NCBI RefSeq assembly: GCF_009389715.1 | Contig: NW_024068013.1 | Location: 235,900-299,899, forward strand | DNA length: 64,000 bases | Direction: 5' to 3' | Source of the DNA: Phoenix dactylifera | Taxonomy: Eukaryota > Streptophyta > Magnoliopsida > Arecales > Arecaceae | Shown here: positions 34,275 through 46,552 of the stretch, piece after piece | Numbering within the stretch: position 1 is the first letter of the stretch | How the letters are laid out: each line of letters starts with the position of its first letter | The notes under the pieces: generated by a model | The model's input: only the letters and a program-made list of their open reading frames with translations | Told to the model about the DNA's origin: nothing | Database searches by the model: none | Program-made: the position numbers and the translations under genes

Positions 34275-34895
34275 TCACGCTCCTCTTGCAAGCATCTCCT
34301 GGTACTCCATCTCCTGGTACTGAAGCAAAGCAATGCGGCTCTGGGCCCGTAATTGCTCATAGAACCTCCTGATAAACTCCTCAGCCTCATCATCCACCTC
34401 TTGGCCAGAATCGTCACCTTCCTCATCCTCAGTTGAATAGTTCGAGATCCTAACAGAGAAAGGTGAGGGTGAGGAAAGCGGGCTACACCTCTCCCCCGGG
34501 GCAAGTTCTTGTGATAGAAATGAACACTGGGGGGAGTACTCAATTCTTGGCAACACCACGGCAGGCCGCGGGGTCTCGTCGGGCTCTTCGACGACGGCAT
34601 TTAGGCAAGGAAAGTAGTTGTGGCGGCGCTTCACGTGGAAAAAAACCGGGTTAGGGCTGTTGCTGCATGAGAACTCGTACTCTCGTAGGCCGAAGCTTGG
34701 GGCATGGGGTGGCCGAGTGTGGTGGTGGAACATGAGATTGCCGAGGGACTTACCGAGGAGCTTCCCTCTCTTCATCATGAGGTTCATGTCTATAACTAGC
34801 CTCCTCTTGGAAATAAAGCCCTTCCTCATCATGAAGAAGGCGACGCGGAGGTAGTTCCATAGCTTTTTAGCAGCGGCAGGAGAGTGGAGCTCCAT
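34275..34895 (-). CDS. DUF761 (cotton-fibre-expressed-like) protein
   Basis: A single-exon 206-residue frame. The N terminus (AAKKLWNYLRVAFFMMRKG, then ISKRRLVIDMNLMMKRGK) is the basic, partly hydrophobic opening common to plant DUF761 proteins. The middle is low complexity. The C terminus has an acidic patch (STEDEEGDDSGQEVDDEAEE) and then the DUF761 motif EEFIRRFYEQLRAQSRIALL. The biochemical role of the family is not settled; members have been linked to growth and stress responses. Minus-strand upstream sequence has an AT-rich CTACAAATAAAC at about 35048-35060 that could serve as a TATA box, which would give a leader of roughly 120-150 bp. It is the only intact host gene between 7.6 kb and the right edge. 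Confidence 0.88.
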   Translation of the reverse strand: MELHSPAAAKKLWNYLRVAFFMMRKGFISKRRLVIDMNLMMKRGKLLGKSLGNLMFHHHTRPPHAPSFGLREYEFSCSNSPNPVFFHVKRRHNYFPCLNAVVEEPDETPRPAVVLPRIEYSPQCSFLSQELAPGERCSPLSSPSPFSVRISNYSTEDEEGDDSGQEVDDEAEEFIRRFYEQLRAQSRIALLQYQEMEYQEMLARGA

Positions 34896-37162
34896 TTCGA
34901 GAGATCGAAGGTGGTGGTGATCGAAATATGATATGATAATACTATGTGGCTTTCTTATGGGCTTCTAATCTCTACGAGGTTATGAAACCTCGCAGAGAAT
35001 AAGAAAGCCCTTATGGAAGAGAATGCGAGGGGGAGGACCGTGGGTTTATTTGTAGATAGGAGAAGAAGGCAAGGGAAGGGAGAATAAAGAGCACGAGAGG
35101 AAAGGTACTCAAAGAAACAAATGCTTAGCGCACAAGAGAAGAGGACGGTGGTGGGGGACCCATGAGCGCGCCTTTACTGAAAACGCCAGCTCAAGTGATA
35201 CCCGCGTCTCGGCAAAGGGAAAGGCATCGTCAGACAGTCTGAGATTACAAGGCTTGAAACTTTCAAAGTTTGGTACAGCAAAGAAAAAGTTAGAGAGAAC
35301 ATTTGAAATAGGAGAATCAGAGATGCACCATAGAAATAAATCGAGATGAGATATACAAAATAAACAGAAATCCGACACAAGCATTTTGTATAAAATCCAT
35401 AAAAATTGAGATGTATGATTGATGTGTGGTGCATCATACAGTGGTGTGCCCCCACATAGAAAATAGGAGTTATTAATCATCTCTATGTTCAACTTTTTCT
35501 CTTTTAATCACATAAAAAAAAAACCCCTACTCTTTCCAATTTTAAATAAGGGGACATGCGAGAAACTACTCGATTCACTGAATGGTCAAATGTTAAAAGC
35601 TTTAGCATGGAAACTAAGTAACAAGAATCCGACATTATGAACATGTACTCGCCCTTTACAATAAAGCAATATAGAGGTGGTGGAAAATACAAAGGACAAG
35701 AAGGTCGACAACCACGTTTCAATAATTGGAGCAATAAACAAACCACATGTCAAATACATATGTGGTCAGATTAAAGAAAAAGAAGGCCTATTTCGGCTTC
35801 ATACGTAAGTGGCTACTCATCTGAGCGCATCACTGCCAAATAACTAATATAAAGGGCATGGCATTGTCATAACCTGATTTGATTTTCTGTCATTTTTAAA
35901 GAAGCCCGTAGCTCAGTAGCACATAAAAAGGATCCTTGTGCACTTAAACCTATGAACAAAAGGAAACAAGGTAAAATGAAAAGAGATGGGCCACAATGAT
36001 CGATGATGGTACTCGGGATCTTTGCAGGTGCAATGTCCGCAAACAAACTGGGTTGGCTCTACTCCAACCTGTGGTCCAGCATGATCATTTTGATCCAACT
36101 CACATCCAAAGTTGGATGCTCAATCTGACACATTTAGCTGAAATATTGAATTTTTAGATAAAAATATTGAGTCATAATTAGATATTTTTGTCAACCCTCT
36201 CTCCACTTAGAAAAGCTCTAATATACATCTAATCCAACCAAGTCGATCAACCGATCCAAGTAATTGGATTCATATCCATATCCCACTCAACCCACTTTTT
36301 TTCCATCACATCCTCCTAATTCCTAATATGCATCAGGCATCTCAGATGATGGAACATAGTGATGGACGTATTGTAAACTGCTACATTATTTTCCTTGATG
36401 CGGTTATTTTAATACAATATTTCTGATTTGAATTGCGCAATTAAGTCACTTTCTCATGATTTGAATTGAGATTAATCCACTCTCTCCATTTTTAATATTC
36501 TTCAAACTGCCTTGCGACTTCCACATATCATCGACTTTCCACCCTACCAATAACTATTAGTGCTCTCTTTTTTTTTGTTGGTCTTGTTCTGCCATCTTTT
36601 CATTGGCAGACCGGCTTGCCCAATTAGCCATGGTCATTACTGTGGATTTTCACGATTTCTATTGACAAATAGTAGCTCTTACGAGTGCTCTTAAACTTTT
36701 CTTTTAATGCAAGTGGCTATGAAGGCGCGTCTCACATAAAGCACTTGCACAAATCTTTGCTTCTAATGGGAGCGGGTTGTAGGCTTTATTGCATGCTGGA
36801 AAATAGGCTGAAGACATGGGATTCTGCTGGAAAACGTGATCATGAAACCTAAGCAATATAAGCATCCAATTATATATCCAACGAAAGTGGCTTTCTCTCT
36901 TTCGTCTCTTCTAAGCGCCAATATAGATTTTCCACACTCCTCTTTTCTTGTCTCCAGTTTTCCTGAAGAAGTAAAGGCCTGTCCTTCGTTTTTGGTGGGA
37001 AAAGGCGTGTCCTTTAAGGTTGAATAAGTTGGGTTTCATACACTTGTAACCCCTCAATTTTGTCAACCCCAAGATTCAGCATCCCAGCACCGACAGCATA
37101 AGAGGGCCCACCACACAAGCCATGGGAGGATGGGGGTAGTACTATGAAATTGTTGTGCCTTT
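34896..37162. other. Spacer upstream of the DUF761 gene
   Basis: The left few hundred bases should contain the DUF761 promoter. No other gene was recognised. The frames at 35109-35492 and 35504-35746 overlap one another or lack domains. Confidence 0.5.
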
Positions 37163-39377
37163 TGTGAGACACGGGGCTGAAGTCGGCAGCCCTCACCGAC
37201 TTCAGCCCCGATTCAATTAGGGAAGGAGCCAGAACAGAGGATCGCGATGGCGATCCTCTCCGGCTCCTCCTGGGGGGCAAACGGGGCACCCTTTTCAGTC
37301 CATCCGCGGCCGATTCACGGCCGTGGATCTCGCTCGACCGCCGCGATTTTCGCGGCGGAGGACCGTTACGATGGGACGATAAAACCCCATCTATTCCTTC
37401 CCCTAGGGCCATCCCGAGCCTCTCCTCCTCCTCCTCTTTCCTCCTTCCCTCCTCCTCCTCTCCGACCGGTGTGCCTTCCCGACCGAGCGCCGTCCAGATC
37501 CCCCTCACGGCCATCCCCTGTTTCGAGATCTCCTTCCTCTTCGGAAAGCACCGCCGCCACCGCCGCTTGACCACCGGATCGAGCACCGGCGACTGAGATC
37601 TTCCTCCCATTGCCTCTGCCACTGCCGGTAAGCCTCTTTTGGCCCTTTATTTCATGATTTTTCTTCTGTTTGGGCCCTAAACCAAAGTCATCCTTGGACC
37701 CTCCTTTCACGGCCGAGCCGCCGCAGCACCCTGCCGCCGGCCACGACCGCCCTACCGACAGCCGCGTCCCCCGCAAGCCACCGGCCGGGCCACCGTCCGG
37801 CCACCTAGGCCAGCCACCCTGCTGCCCTCCTTCCTCCCTCGTTTTCCCATCTCCCCTGTCCATGGGGAGATCGGGAAGGAAGAAGGCCCATTGTGGGCCG
37901 TGAGCACTTTGATGGGCCGTTGGGCCCAGTCCACTGCAGGCCCAACTTAGGCTCAGTCCGCTGCAGGCCCAACTTGGGCCCAGTCCGGTTGGGCCCAGTT
38001 GGGCAGTACCCTTGTGGGCCCAACTTGGGCCCAGTTCAGATCCGAGCCCGGAACCCGAACCCGAAACCCGAACCTATTTGGCCACTAAATGAAATTTTGC
38101 AGTTAAGCCCTTTGCAGAAAAAAAAAGGGTCTTCTGTAATTTGTATTTGATCCCTGTAGAAAAGATTTATTATATAATGGTCCCCAACTATATTTGTTTA
38201 GTCCCTTTACTCAAGCTTTATTACGGAATGGTGCTATATAATTAAATATTGGTTCCTAAAATGAATGAACCAATTAGAAGCCAACCATGGGGGCCCTATT
38301 GGGCCGAGTTTATGCGGGCCCATTGGGCCGTGTCCGATATGGGCCCTATCGGGCCATGCCCATTATGGTCCAACTCTGGGCCCTGTTGGGCCATGTACAA
38401 TAGTATTATTATTTTTAGTTCTGCTTAGCTCTGAAATTAACAAAAAATTAATTAAATTTAAACAGGTGAATCTGATCTGCCTATCTGAAAGTAGGGATTA
38501 AGGGAGAAGAGGTAAGTAACTTAATACTTCAAGTGTGATTTTCAAATTATTTGATAAATAGATTAAATTCTGAAATATGTTTTGTATTTAGTAAAATGGG
38601 TCTGGCATGTTAAATTTCATTTGAAAATTATGCTCTGAAATCCGTAAACTATGATTGAAAAATTTGTGAAATCTGTTTATATATATATGTATTCTCAGCA
38701 TGGCTATGATCTGTTCTGTTCTGTTCTGGCCCCGCCAATGGGGATTATATGTTGGACCTGTTGACTTGTAATCTGTGAGGAACTGGTTTCAACACCGCGC
38801 CACCGGTGATTAGAATAGTGGTTTCTGGACACCGTTTCCACCGGTGACTAACAATAGTGGTTTCTGGTACTCTGTGCAACCCATGCCACTGGGTTAGTGG
38901 CCGTAGCCTATCATGTTGAGATTCTGGTATCAGAGTTTTTGAAAAAATGATAATAAGTTTTGAAAACAGTAAAACAATGTTATTTATGATTTATTCCAGT
39001 CATTATCCTGTGTTTTGATCTGATATGCTCTGACCCCACTTTGGGATATTTTGTTGCTTACTGGGCTAGTGTAGCTCATTATTTTATTTTCTCTATTTTT
39101 CAGATCCAGAAGCTTGATCGCACGGGATTGGGGAGTGCGTTAGATTTTCCGATGATTTTTCAGTTATTGGCATTTCAGTTAGATTAGTTTGGACATTTTG
39201 AATTATGTTACCAAATGTTATTTTAGAACTCTATAAGACTGCTTTTAACCAACTTAAATAATTATGTCATCTTTAAATTTGTGTGATTGCTTTGATATGA
39301 TCTGCTGCCTTGCACGCCTATGCGGTCTGCCGTGTGGGCGTGCGGCGTCTGCCGCGCCTCGGGCTCGGGGCGTGACA
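37163..39377 (+). repeat. Tekay-like 5' LTR
   Basis: The LTR has a GC-rich first 900 bp and an AT-rich remainder. It holds a TGGGCC/GGCCCA-rich block at 37910-38035 and 38285-38400, and splice-like signals at 37628 (donor), 38463-38465 (acceptor), 38512 (donor) and 39101-39103 (acceptor). Relative to the 3' LTR it lacks about 23 bp near 37280 and about 65 bp near 39205. Long frames on both strands within it recur in the other LTR and are not taken as genes. Confidence 0.9.
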
Positions 39378-39384
39378 GATTTGG

Positions 39385-39396
39385 TGGTATCAGAGC
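39385..39396 (+). promoter_or_regulatory. Primer binding site, initiator tRNA-Met type
   Basis: TGGTATCAGAGC lies eight bases downstream of the 5' LTR and is the standard initiator tRNA-Met PBS of plant LTR elements. Confidence 0.9.
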
Positions 39397-39594
39397 CAGA
39401 TTTAAGATTACTAGGGATCATAAGAGAAACAGTCATATTTGAGCCTAAGTTTTAGGATTCCTAGGATTCGTCGAAAAGGTTGAGAGATGGGTAGGAACTA
39501 AACAAGGGGATAAGGTTTATTTGTTTTTTCTAATTATTTCGTGTTATTCTGTTTCGATGATTTTATGACATTTATATATTTTCACTGAATCAGA

Positions 39595-42500
39595 ATGCCG
39601 CCTCGCCGTGTCTGTGGCTTGAATCGGATGGTTGGACGCTCTCGGGGAAGAGCCCCCACTAACCAAGCGGGCGAGGCATCGCATAACTCAGAGCCCCAAG
39701 GTCAATCAACTCCAAAAGCTGCTGCCGGAAATCAAACTCGGGTGCTTGAACTGATCGAGGAGGTCGTCAGGTTAGTACGCCAACAGAGGCAACAACCTCA
39801 GCAACCAATCTAGCAGGATGTTGCTCCTCCTGATCAAAGAAGAAGTATAGCAGAATTCAAGAGAATGGCACCTTCGGCTTTTAAAGGCACTACTAGTCCT
39901 CAAGAGGCCGAAACCTGGATAGATGAAATGGAGAAAGCCTTCAGGGCAATGGAGTGCACCGATGAAGAGAAGGTCAGATTTGCCACCTATATGCTTCAGG
40001 ACCGAGCTCATCATTGGTGGATGTCTGTGGAGCGCACATTGGCACCCGAGCAGGAGGCACTTACCTGGCAAAGATTCCGCACAGCATTCTACTCCAAGTA
40101 TTTTCCCTCCAGTCGCCTGAGGGAGCTAGAGAGGGAATTTCTCAATCTGAATCAAGGAACTATGACTGTGGATGAGTATGAGGCAGAGTTTGATAGGCTA
40201 TCTCGGTTTGCTCCCACCCTCGTCATGGATGCAAAGTCCCAGATAAGGAGATTTGAAGAAGGATTGAAGCCTCACTTACGTCGGAGTTTGGCTGCAATAC
40301 ACTCGACGAACTATGATGATCTGGTAGACAGGGCTAAGAATCTAGAAATTGTCTGGAAAGAAACATATGATGCCAAAGATAGGAAACAAAAGAAGAGAAG
40401 CAGAGATTATGATGCTCGCAGTGGACAGAATTCTAGCAAGACTGCAAAATCACATAACCAATCTTGGCAATTAGGGAAGCAAAGATCTTATGGAAAGACT
40501 ATTCAGCAAGAGAAGCATAAGTGTGATGCATGTGGTGGTATGCATAAGACTGAACACTGTAGACGATTATCTGGTGCTTGTTTCAGATGCGGCCAACAGG
40601 GTCATAAGGTAGCTGAGTGTCCTCAACAGGACCTTCGATCAGTTCAGAGGCCTCAAACTACAAGAAACCAGCAAGTGCAAGCTTCTCCTGTTCTAGCTCA
40701 GTCAGCTCAGCTTTCTTCTCCTAAGCAACAGAAGGGGGGGAGACTGCGCACACAGGGTCGTATTTATGCACTGACTCAGCAGGATGCTCAGGCATCCAAC
40801 ACGGTGGTGTCAGGTACATTGTCAGTTGCTTCTGTTTATGCTCATACACTATTTGATTCTGGTGCTACGCATTCCTTTGTGTCATCTACATTTGTGCAAA
40901 AACATGACCTGTCTTGTGTGCAATTAGAGTATGATCTGCATGTTAGCACTCCTGCCGGAAGTGGGATGATTGGTAATCAGGTCTGCAAGACTTGTCCAGT
41001 TCAGATAGTAGGTAGAGACTTGCCTGCTGACTTAATAGTTATAAATATGCATGACTTTGACATAATCCTCGGTATGGACTGGTTTAGCATCACATTTTGC
41101 CACCATTAACTACCATGAAAAACGGGTAAACTTTCGGAGCCCAGGAGATACTGAATTCAGCTTTATGGGCAGTGGTGCATATACCTCCCCTCGAATTGTC
41201 TCCGCTATGCAAATTGAGCGACTACTTAGAAAGGGGAGTTTGGCATATATTGCCACAGTGGTTGACACTAGACTATCAGATCAAAGATTTGAAGATATTC
41301 CAGTAGTAAATGAATACCCCGATGTCTTTTCGGAAGACCTCCCTGGTTTGCCACCAGATAGAGAAATTGAATTTGCAATTGATTTGATTCCCAGTACCAC
41401 ACCAATCTCCAAGACCCCCTATAGAATGGCTCCTCCAGCTGAAATGAAAGAATTAAAGGAGCAGTTGCAGGATCTTCTTGATAAGGGTTTCATCAGACCT
41501 AGTGTCTTTTCTTGGGGAGCTCCAATCTTATTTGTAAAGAAGAAGGATGGTAGCATGAGATTATGTATTGATTACCGAGAAATAAATAGGGTAACGGTAA
41601 AGAATAAGTATCCTCTACCAAGAATAGATGACTTATTTGATCAGTTAAAGGGTGCTCAGGTATTTTCCAAAATTGATCTTCGTTCTGGATACCATCAGTT
41701 AAAGATAAGAGCTGAAGATGTGCCAAAAACTGCTTTTCGTACTCGGTATGGGCACTATGAATTTTTGGTCATGCCTTTTGGACTGACAAATGCCCCTACA
41801 GCTTTTATGGATCTGATGAACATGGTGTTCAGACCCTTTCTGGACAAATTTGTAGTGGTCTTTATTGATGACATCTTGATCTATTCTGGGAGTCAGGCCG
41901 AGCACGAGCAGCATTTGAGGTTAGTACTGGAAACCCTAAGGCAAGAGCAGTTGTATGGTAAGTTGAAGAAAAATGAATTTTGGCTAGACAGTGTAATGTT
42001 CTTAGGGCATGTAATATTTAAAGAGGGTATCTATGTGGATCCAAAGAAGATCGAGGCAGTGGTCAGTTGGAGCAGGCCCAACAGTATTACTGAGATTCGT
42101 AGTTTCTTGGGCCTAGCAGGATATTACAGACGATTTGTTGAGAGTTTTTCCTCTATAGCTGCACCTTTAACTCGACTAACTCGTAAAGAAGTTAAGTTCG
42201 AGTGGTCAGATAAATGTGAACAGAGCTTCCAGGAGCTTAAACAATGTTTGGTGTCAGCTCCCATCCTTACCCTTCCTTCTAGTGGTGAAGGTTATACAAT
42301 CTACAGTGATGCCTCAAAGAAAGGATTGGGTTATGTGCTGATGCAGAATGATAAGATGATTGCCTATGCTTCCCGACAATTAAAGTCATATGAGGAGAAC
42401 TACCCTGTTCATGATCTTGAACTTGCTACTGTTGTGTTTGCATTAAAAATTTGGAGACATTATTTATATGGTGAATCTTGTAAGGTGTACACTGATCACA

Positions 42501-44199
42501 AAAGTTTGAAATAACTTTTTACCCAGAAAGAACTAAACATGAGACAAAGAAGATGGTTAGAGTTACTGAAGGATTATGATTTGTCTATTCATTACCATCC
42601 AGAAAAAGCTAAATGGTAGCAGATGCACTGAGCAGAAAATCCACTGGTAGTATTGCTGCCTTACTCACCTCTCAGAGGAGAATTTTGGAAGATCTAAGAA
42701 GAGCAGAAATCGAGGTATGTTGGCATGATCCTGATGCACTTTTGGCAAACCTACGTGTCCAACCTACCTTGATAGAGAGGATCAGGATTGCTCAAGCAGA
42801 TGACCCTCAGTTGCAAAAGCTTGGAAGTGATATTGAATCAGGTTCTCAATCAGAATTCAGACTTCATGAGGATGGATCATTGAGATACAGGAACAGAATT
42901 TGTATTCCAAATAACTCTGATTTAAAGAATGAAATTATGAGGGAAGCTCATAATACTGGATATACAGTGCATCCTGGGGGTACTAAGATGTATAAGGATT
43001 TGAAAGGTACATTTTGGTGGAATAGTATGAAGAGAGAAATTGCACAATTTGTGGCTCGGTGTTTGACATGTCAGCAAGTTAAAGCAGAGCATCAAAGACC
43101 GGCAGGGTAATTGCAGCCCCTACCACTTCCTGAATGGAAGTGGGAACACATTACTATGGACTTCGTCTCCGGGTTGCCTCGCACTCCTAAAGGTTATGAT
43201 GCTATATGGGTGATTGTGGACAGATTGACAAAGTCGGCACACTTTTGGCATTCAAAGTAGGAATGACCTTAGAAAAGTTTGCAGAGCTCTACATTGAATA
43301 AATAGTGAGGTTGCATGGAGTACCCGTATCCGTTGTTTTCGATAGGGACTCGCGGTTTGTATCTCACTTTTGGGGTAGTTTGCATAAAGCCTTGAGGACC
43401 ACTCTGAGCTTCAGTACACCTTTCCACCCTCAGACTGATGGCCAATCAGAAAAAACCATTCAGACCTTGAAAGATATGCTAAGAGCTTGTGTAATGGACA
43501 TGAAAGGTTCTTGGGACCGTCACTTGCCTTTGGTTGAGTTTGCATATAATAACAGTTACCAGGCAAGTATTCAAATGGCACCTTATGAGGCTCTATATGG
43601 AAGAAAGTGTAGATCACCTATCTGTTGGGATGATGTTGGTGAAAGAAAAATTATGGGCTCCGAGATTGTGCAACAAACAGTAGAGAAGATCCAGCTGACC
43701 AGGGAACGCCTGCAGATAGCTCATAGCAGACAGAAAAGTTATGCAGAGAATAGAAGAAGGGAATTAGAATTTCAGGTCGGAGATCATGTGTTTCTGAAAG
43801 TGTCTCCTACTAAAGGGGTGATGCGATTTGGAATACACGAAAAACTCAATCCACGCTATGTGGGCCCCTTTGAGATTCTGGAAAGAGTAGGAGCTGTGGC
43901 ATACAAATTGGCACTTCCACCTTCACTGTCTGGAGTTCACAATGTTTTTCATGTTTCCATGCTAAGAAAGTAATATTCCAGATATGTGCCATGTGGTAGA
44001 AGTGGCTCCCTTGCAACTTAGAGAAGATTTGACATATCCCGAGCAGCCTGTACGTGTGGTTGATAGAAAAGAGCAAGTGTTGAGGAGGCGCATGATTCCT
44101 TATGTTAAGATTCAGTAGAGCAATCACTCAGAACGTGAGGCTACGTGGGAGCTGGAGGACGAGATGAAGGAAAAATATCCGGACCTTTTTGCAAGCTAA
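39595..44199 (+). pseudogene. Tekay-like gag-pol, interrupted
   Basis: Gag starts at ATG 39595 and has an in-frame TAG at 39811. It continues at 39865-41109 with capsid (TWIDEMEKAFRAMECTDEEK, RAHHWWMSVE), zinc knuckle CFRCGQQGHKVAEC and protease LFDSGATHSF. A frameshift near 41095 leads to 41165-42514: reverse transcriptase ([33 protein letters not shown]) and RNase H ([13 protein letters not shown]). A TAA at 42512 and a frameshift near 42612 follow. Integrase spans 42613-43973: zinc-binding CLTCQQVKAEH, then core pieces [20 protein letters not shown] and STPFHPQTDGQSE, with a stop at 43108 and further breaks near 43245-43300. A frameshift near 43973 precedes the chromodomain-like tail (HSEREATWELEDEMKEKYPD), which has a TAG for Trp and ends at 44199. 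The layout and tail indicate the Tekay/Del chromovirus clade. Confidence 0.9.
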
Positions 44200-44235
44200 G
44201 GTATATTAAATTTCGAGGACGAATTTTTTTTTTTT

Positions 44236-44246
44236 AGGGGGGAGAA
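44236..44246 (+). promoter_or_regulatory. Polypurine tract
   Basis: AGGGGGGAGAA directly precedes the 3' LTR start TGTGAGAC, after a T-rich run. Confidence 0.85.
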
Positions 44247-46552
44247 TGTGAGACACGAGGCTGAAGTCGGCAGCCCTCACCGACTTCAGCCCCGATTCAA
44301 TTAGGGAAGGAGCCAGAACAGAGGATCGCGATGGTGATCCTCTCCGGCTCCTCCGGGGGGCAAATGGGGCAAGGGCGTCGCGGGAATCCCGCGGCACCCT
44401 TTCCAGTCCATCCGCGGCCGATTCACGGCCGTGGATCTCGCTCGACCGCCGCAATTTTCGCGGCGGAGGACCGTTACGATGGGGCGATAAAACCCCATCT
44501 ATTCCTTCCCCTAGGGCCACCCCGAGCCTCTCCTCCTCTTTCCTCCTTCCCTCCTCCTCCTCTCCGACCGGTGTGCCTTCCGACCGAGCGCCGCCTGGAT
44601 CCCCCTCACGGCCATCCCCTGTTTCGAGATCTCCTTCCTCTTCGGAAAGCACCGCCGCCACCGCCGCTTGACCACCGGATCGAGCACCGGCGACCGAGAT
44701 CTTCCTCCCACTGCCTCTGCCACTGCCGGTAAGCCTCTTTTGGCCCTTTATTTCATGATTTTTCTTTTGTTTGGGCCCTAAACCAAAGTCATCCTTGGAC
44801 CCTCCCTTCACGGTCGAGCCGCCGCAGCACCCTGCCGCCGGCCACGACCGCCCTTACCGACAGCCGCGTCCCCCGCAAGCCGCCGGCCGGGCCACTGTCC
44901 AGCCACCTAGGCCAGCCACCCTGCTGCCCTCCTTCCTCCCTCGTTTTCCCATCTCTCCTGTCCATGGGGAGATCGGGAAGGAAGAAGGCCCATTGTGGGC
45001 CGTGAGCACTTTGATGGGCCGTTGGGCCTAGTCCACTGCAGGCCCAACTTAGGCTAAGTCCGCTGCAGGCCCAACTTGGGCCCAGTCCGGTTGGGCCCAG
45101 TTGGGCAGTACCCTTGTGGGCCCAACTTGGGCCCAGTTCAGATCCGAGCCCGGAACCCGAACCCGAAACCCGAACCCATTGGGCCAATAAATGAAATTTT
45201 GCAGTTAAGCCCTTGGCAGTTAATTATTTCAAAAAAAAGGGCCTTCTGTAATTTGTATTTGATCCCTGTAGAAAAGATTTATTATATAATGGTCCCCCAA
45301 CTATATTTGTTTAGTCCCTTTACTCAAGCTTTATTACGGAATGGTGCTATATAATTAAATATTGGTTCCTAAAATGAATGAACCAATTAGAAGCCAACCT
45401 TGGGGGCCCTATTGGGCCGAGTTTATGCGGGTCCATTGGGCCGTGTCCCGATATGGGCCCTATCGGGCCATGCCCATTATGGGCCAACTCTAGGCCCTAT
45501 TGGGCCATGTACAATAGTTTTATTATTTTTAGTTCTGCTTAGCTCTGAAATTAACAAAAAATTAATTAAATTTAAACAGGTGAATCTGATCTGCCTATCT
45601 GAAAGTAGGGATTAAGCGAGAAGAGGTAAGTAACTTAATACTTCAAGTGTGATTTTCAAATTATTTGATAAATAGATTAAATTCTGAAATATGTTTTGTA
45701 TTTAGTAAAATGGGTCTGGCATGTTAAATTTCATTTGAAAATTATGCTCTAAAATCCGTAAACTATGACTGAAAAATTTATGAAATCTGTTTTTATATAT
45801 ATGTATTCTCAGCATGGCTATGATCTGTTCTGTTCTGTTCTGGCCCCCGCCAATGGGATTATACGTTGGACTTGTCGACTTGTAATCTGTGAGGAACCGG
45901 TTTCGACACCGCGCCACCGGTGATTAGAATAGTGGTTTCTGGACACCGTTTCCACCGGTGACTAACAATAGTGGTTTCTGGCACTCTGTGCAACCCATGC
46001 CACTGGTTAGTGGCCGTAGCCTATCATGTTGAGATTCTGATATCAGAGTTTTTGGAAAAATGATAATAAGTTTTGAAAACAGTAAAACGATGTTATTTAT
46101 GATTTATTCCAGTCATTATCCTGTGTTTTGATCTGATATGCTCTGACCCCACTTTGGGATATTTTGTTGCTTACTGGGCTAGTGTAGCTCATTATTTTAT
46201 TTTTTCTATTTTTCAGATCCAGAAGCTTGATCGCACGGGATTGGGGAGTGCGTTAGATTTTCCGATGATTTTTTAGTTATTGGCATTTCAGTTAGATTGG
46301 TTTGGACATTTGAATTATGTTGGCATACGTTATTTAAATTAGTTTGGACATCTGATTTTCACTTTGGAGTATTTTGAATTATGTTACCAAATGTTATTTT
46401 GGAACTCTATAAGACTGCTTTTGACCAACTTAAATAATTATGTCATCTTTAAATATGTGTGGTTGCTTTGATATGATCTGCTGCCTTGCACGCCTGTGCG
46501 TCTACCGTGTGGGCGTGCGGCGTCTGCCGCGCCTCGGGCTCGGGGCGTGATA
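44247..46552 (+). repeat. Tekay-like 3' LTR
   Basis: It aligns with 37163-39377 throughout. Near 46318-46383 it contains a segment flanked by two copies of TTTGAATTATGTT/ACC that the 5' LTR lacks, consistent with deletion between short repeats in the 5' copy. The terminal dinucleotide is TA rather than CA. Confidence 0.9.

Larger units (their letters stand above)
37163..46552 (+). mobile_element. Ty3/Gypsy chromovirus (Tekay-like), disabled
   Basis: A 9.4-kb element with 2215-bp (37163-39377) and about 2306-bp (44247-46552) LTRs beginning TGTGAGACAC and ending GGGGCGTGACA or, at the right, GGGGCGTGATA. An initiator tRNA-Met PBS and a polypurine tract sit in the right places. Flanks ccttt (37158-37162) and ctttt (46553-46557) are a likely 5-bp target duplication with one mismatch. 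The interior encodes gag, protease, reverse transcriptase, RNase H, integrase and a chromodomain-like tail, interrupted by several stops and frameshifts. Chromodomain elements usually target heterochromatin. Confidence 0.92.

Noticed and set aside
35905..35945. CCCGTAGCTCAGTAGCACA, reminiscent of a tRNA D-arm
   Set aside because: No anticodon arm, T-arm or acceptor stem can be drawn around it.
37014..38150. Long GC-rich frames such as 37014-37622 and 37366-37863, repeated near 44206-45187
   Set aside because: They fall in the Tekay-like LTRs (the first runs past the LTR edge), are low complexity and open on both strands.
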